A DNA stretch of 64,000 bases, taken from positions 62,001 to 126,000 of the forward strand of contig NZ_JBGUBC010000006.1 of NCBI RefSeq assembly GCF_041821145.1. The letters run 5' to 3'. Shown one piece after another: positions 44,079 to 51,754 of this stretch (positions are counted from its first letter, which is position 1; every line of letters starts with the position of its first letter). Made by a program: the position numbers and the translations under genes. The stretch comes from Halopenitus sp041821145. GTDB taxonomy: Archaea > Halobacteriota > Halobacteria > Halobacteriales > Haloferacaceae. Below the pieces are notes generated by a model, which was not told the origin of the DNA, made no database searches, and saw only the letters and a program-made list of their open reading frames with translations.

Positions 44079-44594
44079 ACCACCGCCAATCTCCCACCGA
44101 TATAAGACGGCTGTCAGTTTTTCATAGGAAGCCCCACTTGTTAAATACGATTAAAAACTTAATAAGAGTGTGGCGTATCTTCTTTCTCTATGAAACGGAG
44201 TTATTCTCGTCCCCAAGCGACCATCTGTCAGCGTACAAAGGTTCCCCTTACCTGACCCCGAGAGACGGACATTCAGAGGGAGAGCCTCGGTACTCTGAAC
44301 AAATCGCCGCCTCTCGAACCCCCGACCCCCACCGGACGGCCCGTGGGGATACCCCCAGTCCAGACCCCCACTGGCCCGCCCCAACGACCGTCCCAGTCTC
44401 TCCCACCCCCTACCCCCCTGACCCTCGGTATCCACAGGGTGCTGACGACGCTCACTCGCCTGTGCGACAAGTACGTCAGTAGGGGTACTGTGACTGGCCC
44501 CCGGCTACTGGTGTGTGGAACTGGGGCCTGCTTCGAGAGCGACTTTCAGTTAATTGGGCTGATATTTGATAGGATATTCCCTGTTTCGGGGGTC

Positions 44595-44611
44595 ATTCCG
44601 AGATCGGGAAT
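44595..44611. repeat. Dyad ATTCC-N7-GGAAT (copy 1)
   Basis: A 5-bp perfect inverted repeat with a 7-nt spacer is closely similar in arm sequence to the dyad 65 bp downstream. The pair may be binding sites of one regulator. Confidence 0.5.
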
Positions 44612-44659
44612 AACCAGAAAGAGTGCCAAACCAATTTCGGGGGTTCGTGTTTCAAATTT

Positions 44660-44678
44660 CATTCCCCGATTGGGAATG
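44660..44678. repeat. Dyad CATTCCC-N5-GGGAATG (copy 2)
   Basis: Perfect 7-bp arms flank a 5-nt spacer. It shares the ATTCC/GGAAT core with the dyad at 44595-44611. It is located just outside the large stem-loop at 44700. Confidence 0.6.
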
Positions 44679-44699
44679 GTCGGAGTATGACGACGAAAT

Positions 44700-44755
44700 T
44701 TCAACCTCAATGTCTCTTACCGTACTATACTACTGTAAGAGGGATTGAGGTTGAA
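44700..44755. terminator. Large stem-loop at the end of the helicase-like gene
   Basis: The arms TTCAACCTCAAT (44700-44711) and ATTGAGGTTGAA (44744-44755) are perfect complements. An inner pair CTCTTAC (44714-44720) / GTAAGAG (44735-44741) continues the stem, around a 14-nt loop. It begins at the very next base after the TAA of the minus-strand gene at 44756, a position fitting a transcription terminator or mRNA 3' stabilizer. A stem this long is unusual for haloarchaeal terminators. Confidence 0.65.
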
Positions 44756-46588
44756 TTAGGATACCCACGAATATTCGTCTGGCTTACGACCCTTGGTGGC
44801 GTGCTTGGCGACCCATTCCTGTTCGATAAGCGAGTTTCTCGCTCGTCGTGCGGTATTTTCCGAAACGTCTGCTTGGGTCTGAATGTCGTTCATCGTCACC
44901 CGATTACCGCCTTTGTCCCGAATATACCGGGCGACCGCTCTTCGACCCCTTGCGTTTGCGGAGAGGATATTCATCGGGGAAGCGTGGGTGGCGAGTCGAT
45001 TGTTTTGTAGCCATTCAGGGACAGCGGTCGTGTTCAAGACTACCGTAGCATTTCGACAGTCGAAGCGAGTCGCCCACTTCCCCACGCGAGACTCACAGAA
45101 TTGGCGTCGAATCTCGTCACCAGTTTCCCCGAACGACTGGTTTTGATTCGGGTTCCGAACCGATTTCCCCGCGAGCGCACCCCACAGTTGGAACTCTTCG
45201 TTTCGGGGACGTGGTGACCCATTGAGAATGATAAGCGGGGATTTGCCGGTAATAACCGAACCACCACGACGATACTGAATCCCGTTCTTGGCGTCGGCAT
45301 TGAGCAATGCGGGCTGTTTCGATCGGTAGCGTCCGAGCGCGTTCTTCGTACTGACGACGATAGGTGGCTTTCCGAACTCGGCGGTCGCCCACACAGCGAT
45401 ACTCGCGTCTCGTCCCGGTGTCACGTTGTTACCCTCATACGGTTTCCGACTCGTCGCGGTCTGAACTACCTCGACGCTCATAGCGCTCCGAAGGAACTCG
45501 GCGGTCTCGTCGTCAGAGTACACGCGCTGGTGGTCGAAATTTGTCCCATAGTAGAGTCGCCACATCCACAGCGTCGGGGCTACGCCGAACGCGACGACGC
45601 TCTTGGCCTTGGTGAAATCCGGTGCGTCGAGCACGTAGATTGTATCCTCTTTGAGTGTCTCACCGGGCTGTCGGACTACGCGCGTTCGGTGGTAATCGAC
45701 CCCACCAATGTCAAAAGGGTCGCCGCCTACCGGTGGACGATTCTTCGGATAGTGTTTGTTCACTATGTCCCTTTCATACTTGAACGAAGTTTCCCACCCA
45801 TTGTCGAGTTCCTCGGCGTGTAGCAACCCAAAGACGGCTTGTGGCGCTAAATGGTGGCCGTCTTTGTCGATAGCATAGCCGAACTCTTCGTCGTCCGTGG
45901 ACGGGTCAATCGTCCCGTCTTCGTAGTCCAATATGGACGGCACACGGCCGGAATCTCGATTTTGAATGAAATCGCAGTAGCCAGTGAATTGGGTATTCCT
46001 GTCGAGGTAGGCGTCAAGCGCCCTCGATGGATTTTCAATTTTGGTTACATACGCGTCTCCGCGAAGAGAGCAAGTGAAGACAACGCGGTCTTCGAGAACA
46101 CTGTCCATATAGGCGTGCCGTGGATTTGCAAGAACGACTTGTTCAGTAAACTCCGGTCGCTTCCAAGTGGTGAATGGGCAGTTGGGACAGCATGGTAAGT
46201 CTCGAGTCTTGTGGAGTAGACCGAGAGGAATCTGCTTCGTGGCGCTCTTCAATTTCTCCTTGACCGTATCATTATGTTTTCCCGCGTAAGTGGGGCACTT
46301 CTGATATTGTGAACTAATCTCTCGCGTCGAAAGGTTGAGTGTACGACAACGCCGCTTCATGCGATTTAATTGGGAATCTGTGGGGGCGACGAAGACAATT
46401 TGAAGGTCGTGAGCGGCGACGAGTCCGGGAATGAGTTCCTCTGGATGAACAGTCGGCGGGGCCTGTACAAGACAATCTTCGCCGTCCTGTGGGCCTTGTA
46501 GAAGGAGTTGCTTTGTTTTGGCGACAGCATGATTGCGACTGATTGGACTGTTCGATAGGCTCTTGCCGCTTGGATTCGTAGTAGACAT
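44756..46588 (-). CDS. Helicase-like replication protein with C-terminal winged helix
   Basis: The 610-residue protein starts at the ATG at 46588 (MSTTNPSGKSL). I see no classic Walker A. It has a KTKQLLLQGPQDGEDCLVQAPPTVHP region in its place and a strand IYVLDAPDFTKAK with VAPTLWMWRLYYG, followed by a DDETAEFLRSAMSVEVVQTAT segment. This order resembles SF2-type replication helicases of haloarchaeal plasmids and viruses, with degenerate motifs. A CCPNCPF cysteine cluster lies near residue 140. The C-terminus (about 535-610) is a winged helix (MNDIQTQADVSENTARRARNSLIEQ). Likely a replication or maintenance gene of the integrated element. Confidence 0.55.
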   Translation of the reverse strand: MSTTNPSGKSLSNSPISRNHAVAKTKQLLLQGPQDGEDCLVQAPPTVHPEELIPGLVAAHDLQIVFVAPTDSQLNRMKRRCRTLNLSTREISSQYQKCPTYAGKHNDTVKEKLKSATKQIPLGLLHKTRDLPCCPNCPFTTWKRPEFTEQVVLANPRHAYMDSVLEDRVVFTCSLRGDAYVTKIENPSRALDAYLDRNTQFTGYCDFIQNRDSGRVPSILDYEDGTIDPSTDDEEFGYAIDKDGHHLAPQAVFGLLHAEELDNGWETSFKYERDIVNKHYPKNRPPVGGDPFDIGGVDYHRTRVVRQPGETLKEDTIYVLDAPDFTKAKSVVAFGVAPTLWMWRLYYGTNFDHQRVYSDDETAEFLRSAMSVEVVQTATSRKPYEGNNVTPGRDASIAVWATAEFGKPPIVVSTKNALGRYRSKQPALLNADAKNGIQYRRGGSVITGKSPLIILNGSPRPRNEEFQLWGALAGKSVRNPNQNQSFGETGDEIRRQFCESRVGKWATRFDCRNATVVLNTTAVPEWLQNNRLATHASPMNILSANARGRRAVARYIRDKGGNRVTMNDIQTQADVSENTARRARNSLIEQEWVAKHATKGRKPDEYSWVS

Positions 46589-47052
46589 GTCTGGTGTTAC
46601 CCACGACACCCGGCGTCACCGACAAAGGGAATCCTTGGTCAGTTTCCCTTTCAATTCATCCTTGGAGATCTCCCCGATAGCGGTGTGTTCGGCTGTCGAT
46701 ATAGATGATATGCTATCCGCCCGTAAATGGCTTTTGTGGGCCTTCTATCCCCCATTCTGGAACGATTGGTGATAGGAATACTGTGAGCGAAATGGCGACC
46801 AAACAATCGCTGATAGGGCTACTGTCAGAACGAACGGCCAACCGCGTTAGAACATGCGTAGGTACGCTTCCACCTTGCGGTCGTCGTCATTAGTCAAGTA
46901 GTGACAGCCGGAGTCCTGAAATTCCTTCTCGCCCCTTGAAATATACAGGATCACCAGTGAGCAATCAAATAGATACGAGTGAGTAGGTGATTCTGTGCTT
47001 CGGTCGGTGTAGAGACAGCAATAATAAGCCCCGGCACTGTATTGTTCTGAAT
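46589..47052. other. Intergenic region with no supported gene
   Basis: This 464-bp stretch separates two divergent genes. Short frames on both strands lack good starts and halophilic codon use. AT content rises toward the acetyltransferase start, where ATTGTTCTGAATATG suggests a foreign promoter style rather than a clear box A. Confidence 0.4.
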
Positions 47053-47553
47053 ATGCCTCGTTCCGTATCGCTTCGCCAGGCAACTCGTCAAGATATAGAC
47101 CGTATCTATCAGTGGAGAAATGACCCCGAGATCTACCGCTGGTTCCGAAATCAGGACGAAGAATTAGATTGGCACGACCATGTAGAATGGTTTCAAAACC
47201 GACCTGAAGACCGAGAAGATTTGATAATTGAGTATATGGGCGGGCCAGTTGGTGTTGTCGCTCTTGCGGCTGATGGGGACGTTGGAATTTATATTGGAGA
47301 AAAACGGCTCTGGGGAAAGGGAATTGCTTCGGAAGCCTTGGAGAAGGCTATTGAGGACAAACGAGAGGAACTTTCAGCAGAAATTCATGTAGACAATACC
47401 GGCTCGCAAAAATTGTTTGAGAAGCATGGATTTGAAAGAATAGGCCAGGAAGGAGAATGGATTCAGTATCGGAGAACTTGGAGCAGGTGGGATATGGAAA
47501 ACGAACACGGATTTATGCAAGGAGACGGCTCACTTCACGTAGAAGATAGGTAA
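47053..47553 (+). CDS. GNAT N-acetyltransferase, sugar-nucleotide (PseH/NeuD-like) type
   Basis: The 166-residue GNAT starts at the ATG at 47053 (MPRSVSLRQATRQD). Motif A for acetyl-CoA is LWGKGIASEALEKAI, and the late LFEKHGFERIGQEGEW segment is typical. The early WRNDPEIYRWFRNQDEELDWHDHVEWF pattern is characteristic of the RimL-related enzymes that acetylate amino-sugar nucleotides in pseudaminic, legionaminic and related sialic-like sugar synthesis (PseH). It is convergent with the CMAH-like gene, 72 bp apart, and both share a low GC content unlike the host. The true substrate is inferred. Confidence 0.72.
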   Translation: MPRSVSLRQATRQDIDRIYQWRNDPEIYRWFRNQDEELDWHDHVEWFQNRPEDREDLIIEYMGGPVGVVALAADGDVGIYIGEKRLWGKGIASEALEKAIEDKREELSAEIHVDNTGSQKLFEKHGFERIGQEGEWIQYRRTWSRWDMENEHGFMQGDGSLHVEDR

Positions 47554-47625
47554 CACACCAGATAGCGCGCCAAGTGGATTGTATCTTTTTAATCTCCCAG
47601 CCTTCGTCCACAGGGAACTACTTGT

Positions 47626-49500
47626 TTAATCGCTCACGGCCTTCTCCCCGGTGACAGAGGCTTCAATTTCACTAATTAGGCGACGAGCCTGCTCTGGGCC
47701 AAGTCCATGAATCCGAGCGGCCTCAACAATATCTTCTCCCAGACCTTCTGGGCAACCAGCACAGTGCAGACCATACGTCGATAGAATGTCACCCACATCA
47801 TTCCGCTCTACAAGGTCAGCCATAGTGGTTCCTTCAAGTTTAGTTTCAATATCGTAGTCTTCCGCTATACGCATAACATCTTCACGTGCTTCCCAAGGTG
47901 CGTGGAGTAGACGCCAAAACCCGAGATTATATTCATCTGGTTGGCGGTCAAACTCACACCAGTAGCCAATATGAATATCGTCCCATGATCGGTCGTTCCG
48001 GACGACAAACTGTACAAGGCTTCCGGGACAGGACATACTGACATGGTGGCTTGCGTCAAGTTCTCCGACTGGAATCAGTTTCTCGGTCGGTTTATATTCT
48101 ATTTCTCCCTCTTGAATCCGGATGAGAGCGTTGAGGGTTTGTTCACCAGTCAGTGAGAGTGTGAGGGCAAAATCGCCAATCTTGGCGGCTAAATCAGACT
48201 CTCCCAAACTTTCGAAATAAGTGGCCAATTCTTCATGAGTCATGTCGAATGGCTCATTTACAACGGGAGTCTGTGATTCGTAGGTGTCCTGTAGGTATCG
48301 TTCCCTGAATTCTTTATCAAAGAATTGTTCTCGGTTTGCCCGATGGTCAATATTTTTATCGTTTCCACACCATGTTTCGCCCGGTAGAAGGTCTAAAACG
48401 GTCACATCGCGTTCAGAGAGCCGTTCAGTTACATCGGACGGGCGATTCTTTTCTATCAGTTCTCGATACGGTTTGTGTTCGGGTTGTGCAAGTTCGAAGA
48501 ATTTCGCAAAGGGCAACAAATAATCTGCGTTAAACATCTCTACCAACTGTTCACATTTCTGTAGTTGACCCTCGTTCCGCTCCTTAATCATCTGGCGCTT
48601 TTGTTCTTTAGTAAGGTGCTTCCAAGTGATTGGATAGCCTGAAGCCCCAAATGAAAATCCAGTCGCCACCAAGTCTGCTTGTGGAATTGCTTCGTTCACA
48701 TCCCAGTTAACCCCCGCATCATTCACATTGACGATCTTGAAACCGCCACAATTTATTGCCAAAATACTGTCATTGAATGTCGAACTTGACTCAAAACAGA
48801 CTGCTTCAATACCTTCCGCGAGTTGATAGGGTTCATGAGTCGGAAGACTATGCACGTTCTCAAAGCCTAACTCTCGGAGACGATTTGAGAGCCGCCGATA
48901 GTTGAGTTCGGGCACATAAATTGGAGTTTCATCTGGGAATCGCTCAAGAGTTCGGGGGTTGAGGTGGTCTGGGTGTTCATGTGTAATCCAAATAGCATCC
49001 GTACTTGTTGCTACTGAATCCACATCACAGGTCGGCGGGGGATACTGTGTCCAAGCATCGAGAAATGCTGGCCCTTCAAGCCACGGATCAGTCAGAATTT
49101 TGAATCCGTCGTATTCAATTGATAGGGTAGCATGAGACAGGAGAGAAATATTTGGACGGGCAGTGTTTTCATTTGAAACGCTAAATTCAATAACGTTGTC
49201 AGTTTGCGGAATGTCAGCGTAAAGTTCCCCGTCGCGTTGCGTCAAATTGTACGCTGTCAAGGACTCTGTTTCAACTGTCGTTGAATCCCCGGTTTCCACA
49301 TCAAACTCCCAGTTGTGCTGTGGACAGCGAAGACAATCATCATTTACAACTTCAACTGTCCCACCCAAATGTGGACACTCTGACGAGAATATGACAGGCT
49401 GGCTTTCTTCATTTTTGCTTATAATATACCACTCCCCATCAACCTCGACTGACTGTGGTAATGTTTCCAAAAGTGAGGCTGGCCCGACGTGAACGCTCAT
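47626..49500 (-). CDS. CMAH-like Rieske/metallo-beta-lactamase hydroxylase with DUF1858 domain
   Basis: The 624-residue protein has three parts. Residues 1-105 form a Rieske domain with Cys42/His44 (ECPHLGG) and Cys59/His62 (CPQH). Residues about 118-555 form a metallo-beta-lactamase fold with TDPWLEGPAF and HxHxDH (ITHEHPDH, 174-179), then FSFGASGYPITW and LPFAKFFELAQPEH. These segments follow animal CMP-N-acetylneuraminate hydroxylase (CMAH) in order and wording. Residues 557-618 form a DUF1858 domain with CAGC (580-583). CMAH oxidises the N-acetyl group of CMP-Neu5Ac to N-glycolyl. Here it could hydroxylate a related nucleotide sugar. No cytochrome or reductase gene is adjacent. GC is low, suggesting transfer. 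Confidence 0.85.
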   Translation of the reverse strand: MSVHVGPASLLETLPQSVEVDGEWYIISKNEESQPVIFSSECPHLGGTVEVVNDDCLRCPQHNWEFDVETGDSTTVETESLTAYNLTQRDGELYADIPQTDNVIEFSVSNENTARPNISLLSHATLSIEYDGFKILTDPWLEGPAFLDAWTQYPPPTCDVDSVATSTDAIWITHEHPDHLNPRTLERFPDETPIYVPELNYRRLSNRLRELGFENVHSLPTHEPYQLAEGIEAVCFESSSTFNDSILAINCGGFKIVNVNDAGVNWDVNEAIPQADLVATGFSFGASGYPITWKHLTKEQKRQMIKERNEGQLQKCEQLVEMFNADYLLPFAKFFELAQPEHKPYRELIEKNRPSDVTERLSERDVTVLDLLPGETWCGNDKNIDHRANREQFFDKEFRERYLQDTYESQTPVVNEPFDMTHEELATYFESLGESDLAAKIGDFALTLSLTGEQTLNALIRIQEGEIEYKPTEKLIPVGELDASHHVSMSCPGSLVQFVVRNDRSWDDIHIGYWCEFDRQPDEYNLGFWRLLHAPWEAREDVMRIAEDYDIETKLEGTTMADLVERNDVGDILSTYGLHCAGCPEGLGEDIVEAARIHGLGPEQARRLISEIEASVTGEKAVSD

Positions 49501-50096
49501 TGTACGATTTCAACGCGTAAGACCACATTAGTCTTACTGGTACAATAGCACACTCGGCCAGATTCGACAGACAGGTGATATATATCGAGTGTACAAGGCT
49601 GACTCCGGTCAACGGTCTTCACACCGACTCGCCGCCGCCCACGACCGCGAGACGGCTCCGAGAGGATAGTATGTTAACATAGAGGTGACACAGCCTCGCT
49701 CTCGAAGCCGCTCAAAGCGTTAGAGAGTATCCCACAGAAGGTGGCCCAATCCTCTCGGTTAGGTAACGAGCGCTTGCACGCGGGCGTCACGGGTCTCTCG
49801 CGCTTGTTGCGGTGAACGCATTACCTCAATGTCCGAAATCAGCATGCTGGGGGTATCATACTCCCTAATTCTTCTCGAAATAGGGGAAGGACTGAAAGGG
49901 CTACGGCCCCTACAATGTATTGAAGCGCCCGACGGCACAGGGTGCGTGCTGTAGCCGGTTCAAATCTCGCGGGAAAATACGGTGATATAGGCCCGAATCC
50001 TTACGCCGTATTGCGAATCCAATCCGCGCGGAAGAAGTATGCCGCCTCCCGGCAATATACGAAGAGTTCAAATGCCTACCCGTTCTAAATTAGAGT
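49501..50096. other. Element junction region without a supported gene
   Basis: This 596-bp region lies between the CMAH-like gene and integrase 2. No frame looks coding. It contains a small GGGC/GCCC hairpin near 49898-49911, a T-loop-like GGTTCAAATC at about 49961 that lacks a pairing stem, and the 12-bp tRNA-Phe-end match at 50039-50050. It is probably the fused end and start of two integrated elements. Confidence 0.45.
50039..50050. other. Second putative attachment core (12-bp tRNA-Phe end)
   Basis: ATGCCGCCTCCC repeats the outer 12 bp of the 42735 site in the same orientation, 47 bp before integrase 2. As a direct repeat flanking 42735-50050 it could be the right end of the first element and the left end of the second. 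Twelve bases alone are weak evidence; position and orientation add weight. Confidence 0.45.
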
Positions 50097-51356
50097 ATGT
50101 CGGGGTTGCCACCCAAGATCGAAACACTCCACACGCGGATTAAGCGGTCGGAGAATCTCTCACCAGAGGATAAAGACGCCCTCCTCAAGTTCTCTTCCGA
50201 ACTCGGGGTACACAACTACTCTGTGGGCCGATGGACGAAACTCCTCCAACACTGTACGATGATGGCAGGTGACTCGTACAAGTACTCCCCAGATGAACTA
50301 CCTGAGCCAGATCTGGCAGACATCATCGGAGAATCCAAGAAGGAGAAGGATGCCGCGAAAAAATACGTCAGTTGGATCAACGCGACGTATGATAGCGAAG
50401 AATCGAAACGTGACCACCGAGTCGCACTTCGAATGTTTGGTGGGCACTTCACAGCAGGCGACTATAAAGAGGAGAAACCATCGAGCGTCGAGTGGATCTC
50501 TGCCGATCTCCCCAGGGACTACGATCCAAAACCAGACCCGACGAAGATGTGGTGGTGGGACGAACACATCGTTCCCGTCCTGGATAACGCGAAATACGCT
50601 CGCAACAAGGCAGCGGTCGCCGTAGACTGGGACGCTGGTCCACGGTCTGAGGAGTTCCAAGAACTCGCTGTCGGTGACGTTAGCGATCACAAGTACGGGA
50701 TGGAAATCACGGTCGATGGGAAGCGAGGACGTCGCTCCATTGTACTAATCTCCTCAGTTCCATACCTCAGGCGCTGGCTAGAGGCTCACCCTCGGGGTAA
50801 TGATCCTGATGCGCCGCTTTGGTCGGACTTAGACACTGGGCGGGACGTGAGCTACAATATGAAACTGAAGATGCTCCGAGCACCCGTCAAGCGAGCAGTC
50901 GATAATGGTGATCTCAGAAAGCCATCGAAGATGGTGTTTACCCGGATGCGAAAATCCTCCGCAAGTTATCTGGCGCGGAAGAACGTGTCACAGAATCATA
51001 TAGAGAAGCACCATGGCTGGGTCAAAAATAGCGATGAGGCTCGACGATACATCGACGTATTCCGAGAGGACACTGCTCGTGAAGTAGCCCGAGCTCACGG
51101 TGTAGACGTTTCGGAAGACGAGATCGAGGCAATTGGGCCGGTCCAGTGCCCGCGTTGTCAGCGCGACACGCCAAGGGGAGAAGCTCAATGTATGTGGTGC
51201 GGACAGGCATTAGGCCCGAAAGGCGTCGAGAAGATCGAAGAGCGTCAGGAACGTCTCTTTGACTCCGCACTCGAAGCCGAGGGGCAGATGAAAGAACGAC
51301 TCAAGAATGTGCAAAGTGAACTCGAAGAACTGCGGTCTTTGGGCCTCGAAATCTAA
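50097..51356 (+). CDS. Tyrosine recombinase 2 with zinc ribbon and coiled coil
   Basis: The 419-residue integrase starts at the ATG at 50097 (MSGLPPKIETLH). An N-terminal DNA-binding region precedes the catalytic core, with Arg183 (DAGPRSEEF), an Arg pair in FTRMRKSSAS (283/285), His306 (HHGWVKN) and the nucleophile Tyr318 (ARRYIDVF). A zinc ribbon (Cys351, 354, 365, 368; CPRC...CMWC) and a helical coiled coil (about 375-415) follow. This is the layout of haloarchaeal virus and plasmid integrases of the SSV-like or phage-like class. It is preceded by the second tRNA-Phe-end repeat. Confidence 0.92.
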   Translation: MSGLPPKIETLHTRIKRSENLSPEDKDALLKFSSELGVHNYSVGRWTKLLQHCTMMAGDSYKYSPDELPEPDLADIIGESKKEKDAAKKYVSWINATYDSEESKRDHRVALRMFGGHFTAGDYKEEKPSSVEWISADLPRDYDPKPDPTKMWWWDEHIVPVLDNAKYARNKAAVAVDWDAGPRSEEFQELAVGDVSDHKYGMEITVDGKRGRRSIVLISSVPYLRRWLEAHPRGNDPDAPLWSDLDTGRDVSYNMKLKMLRAPVKRAVDNGDLRKPSKMVFTRMRKSSASYLARKNVSQNHIEKHHGWVKNSDEARRYIDVFREDTAREVARAHGVDVSEDEIEAIGPVQCPRCQRDTPRGEAQCMWCGQALGPKGVEKIEERQERLFDSALEAEGQMKERLKNVQSELEELRSLGLEI

Positions 51357-51754
51357 TGCGATGAGCTGCGGTCCCAGAAATACCCACTCGTTGTCATAAT
51401 CTTGGAATTGTTCGTTTGGAATTTACCGCGGATCACAACCGAACCAACTCCAGAAGTTACAAAACTGCAGTACGGCGTGGGGATTCGAATTGGAGGGCTT
51501 TCCGGGCTGATCTGACCTGAACAAAATCCGCCCGACGGCGAGGCTCTATATTCTTCCCGTGCCTTCAGAATTCAACCAAATCAGGTTATCAAATTATTGA
51601 CTAAATTAATGATCAGCAACGATTGGGGAGTCCTATGCTCTGAGTGATGGCTCAGACCAAGTACCAGCGGCCGCTAGGGATGAAACGTTGATTCTAGTGG
51701 GTGAGCAGGGAAGGGATTTGTGGGACGGTAGCTGATAAGTGCCTATACCTGTGG
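51357..51754. other. Gap between convergent integrases
   Basis: No gene or strong repeat was found in these 398 bp. It lies between the 3' ends of integrases 2 and 3. AT-rich patches near 51590-51615 (AATTATTGACTAAATTAAT) could be a terminator region or a former junction. Confidence 0.4.

Larger units (their letters stand above)
44079..44755. other. Repeat-rich non-coding stretch, possible replication or regulatory region
   Basis: No convincing gene lies here. The left part is AT-rich (a TTAAATACGATTAAAAACTTAATAA run near 44140-44165), followed by a C-rich low-complexity stretch (about 44310-44430). The right part has two related dyads (44595-44611 and 44660-44678) and a large stem-loop (44700-44755). 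AT-rich DNA, dyads and an adjacent helicase-like gene are what an origin of an integrated plasmid would look like, but this is inference. Confidence 0.4.

Noticed and set aside
44138..44482. A 114-codon plus-strand frame with proline-rich end
   Set aside because: Composition is unlike halophilic proteins, there is no family match, and it lies in a C-rich low-complexity stretch.
49955..49980. A T-loop-like GGTTCAAATC suggesting a tRNA near integrase 2
   Set aside because: The flanking bases do not form a T-stem and no acceptor or anticodon arm could be drawn; at most a remnant.
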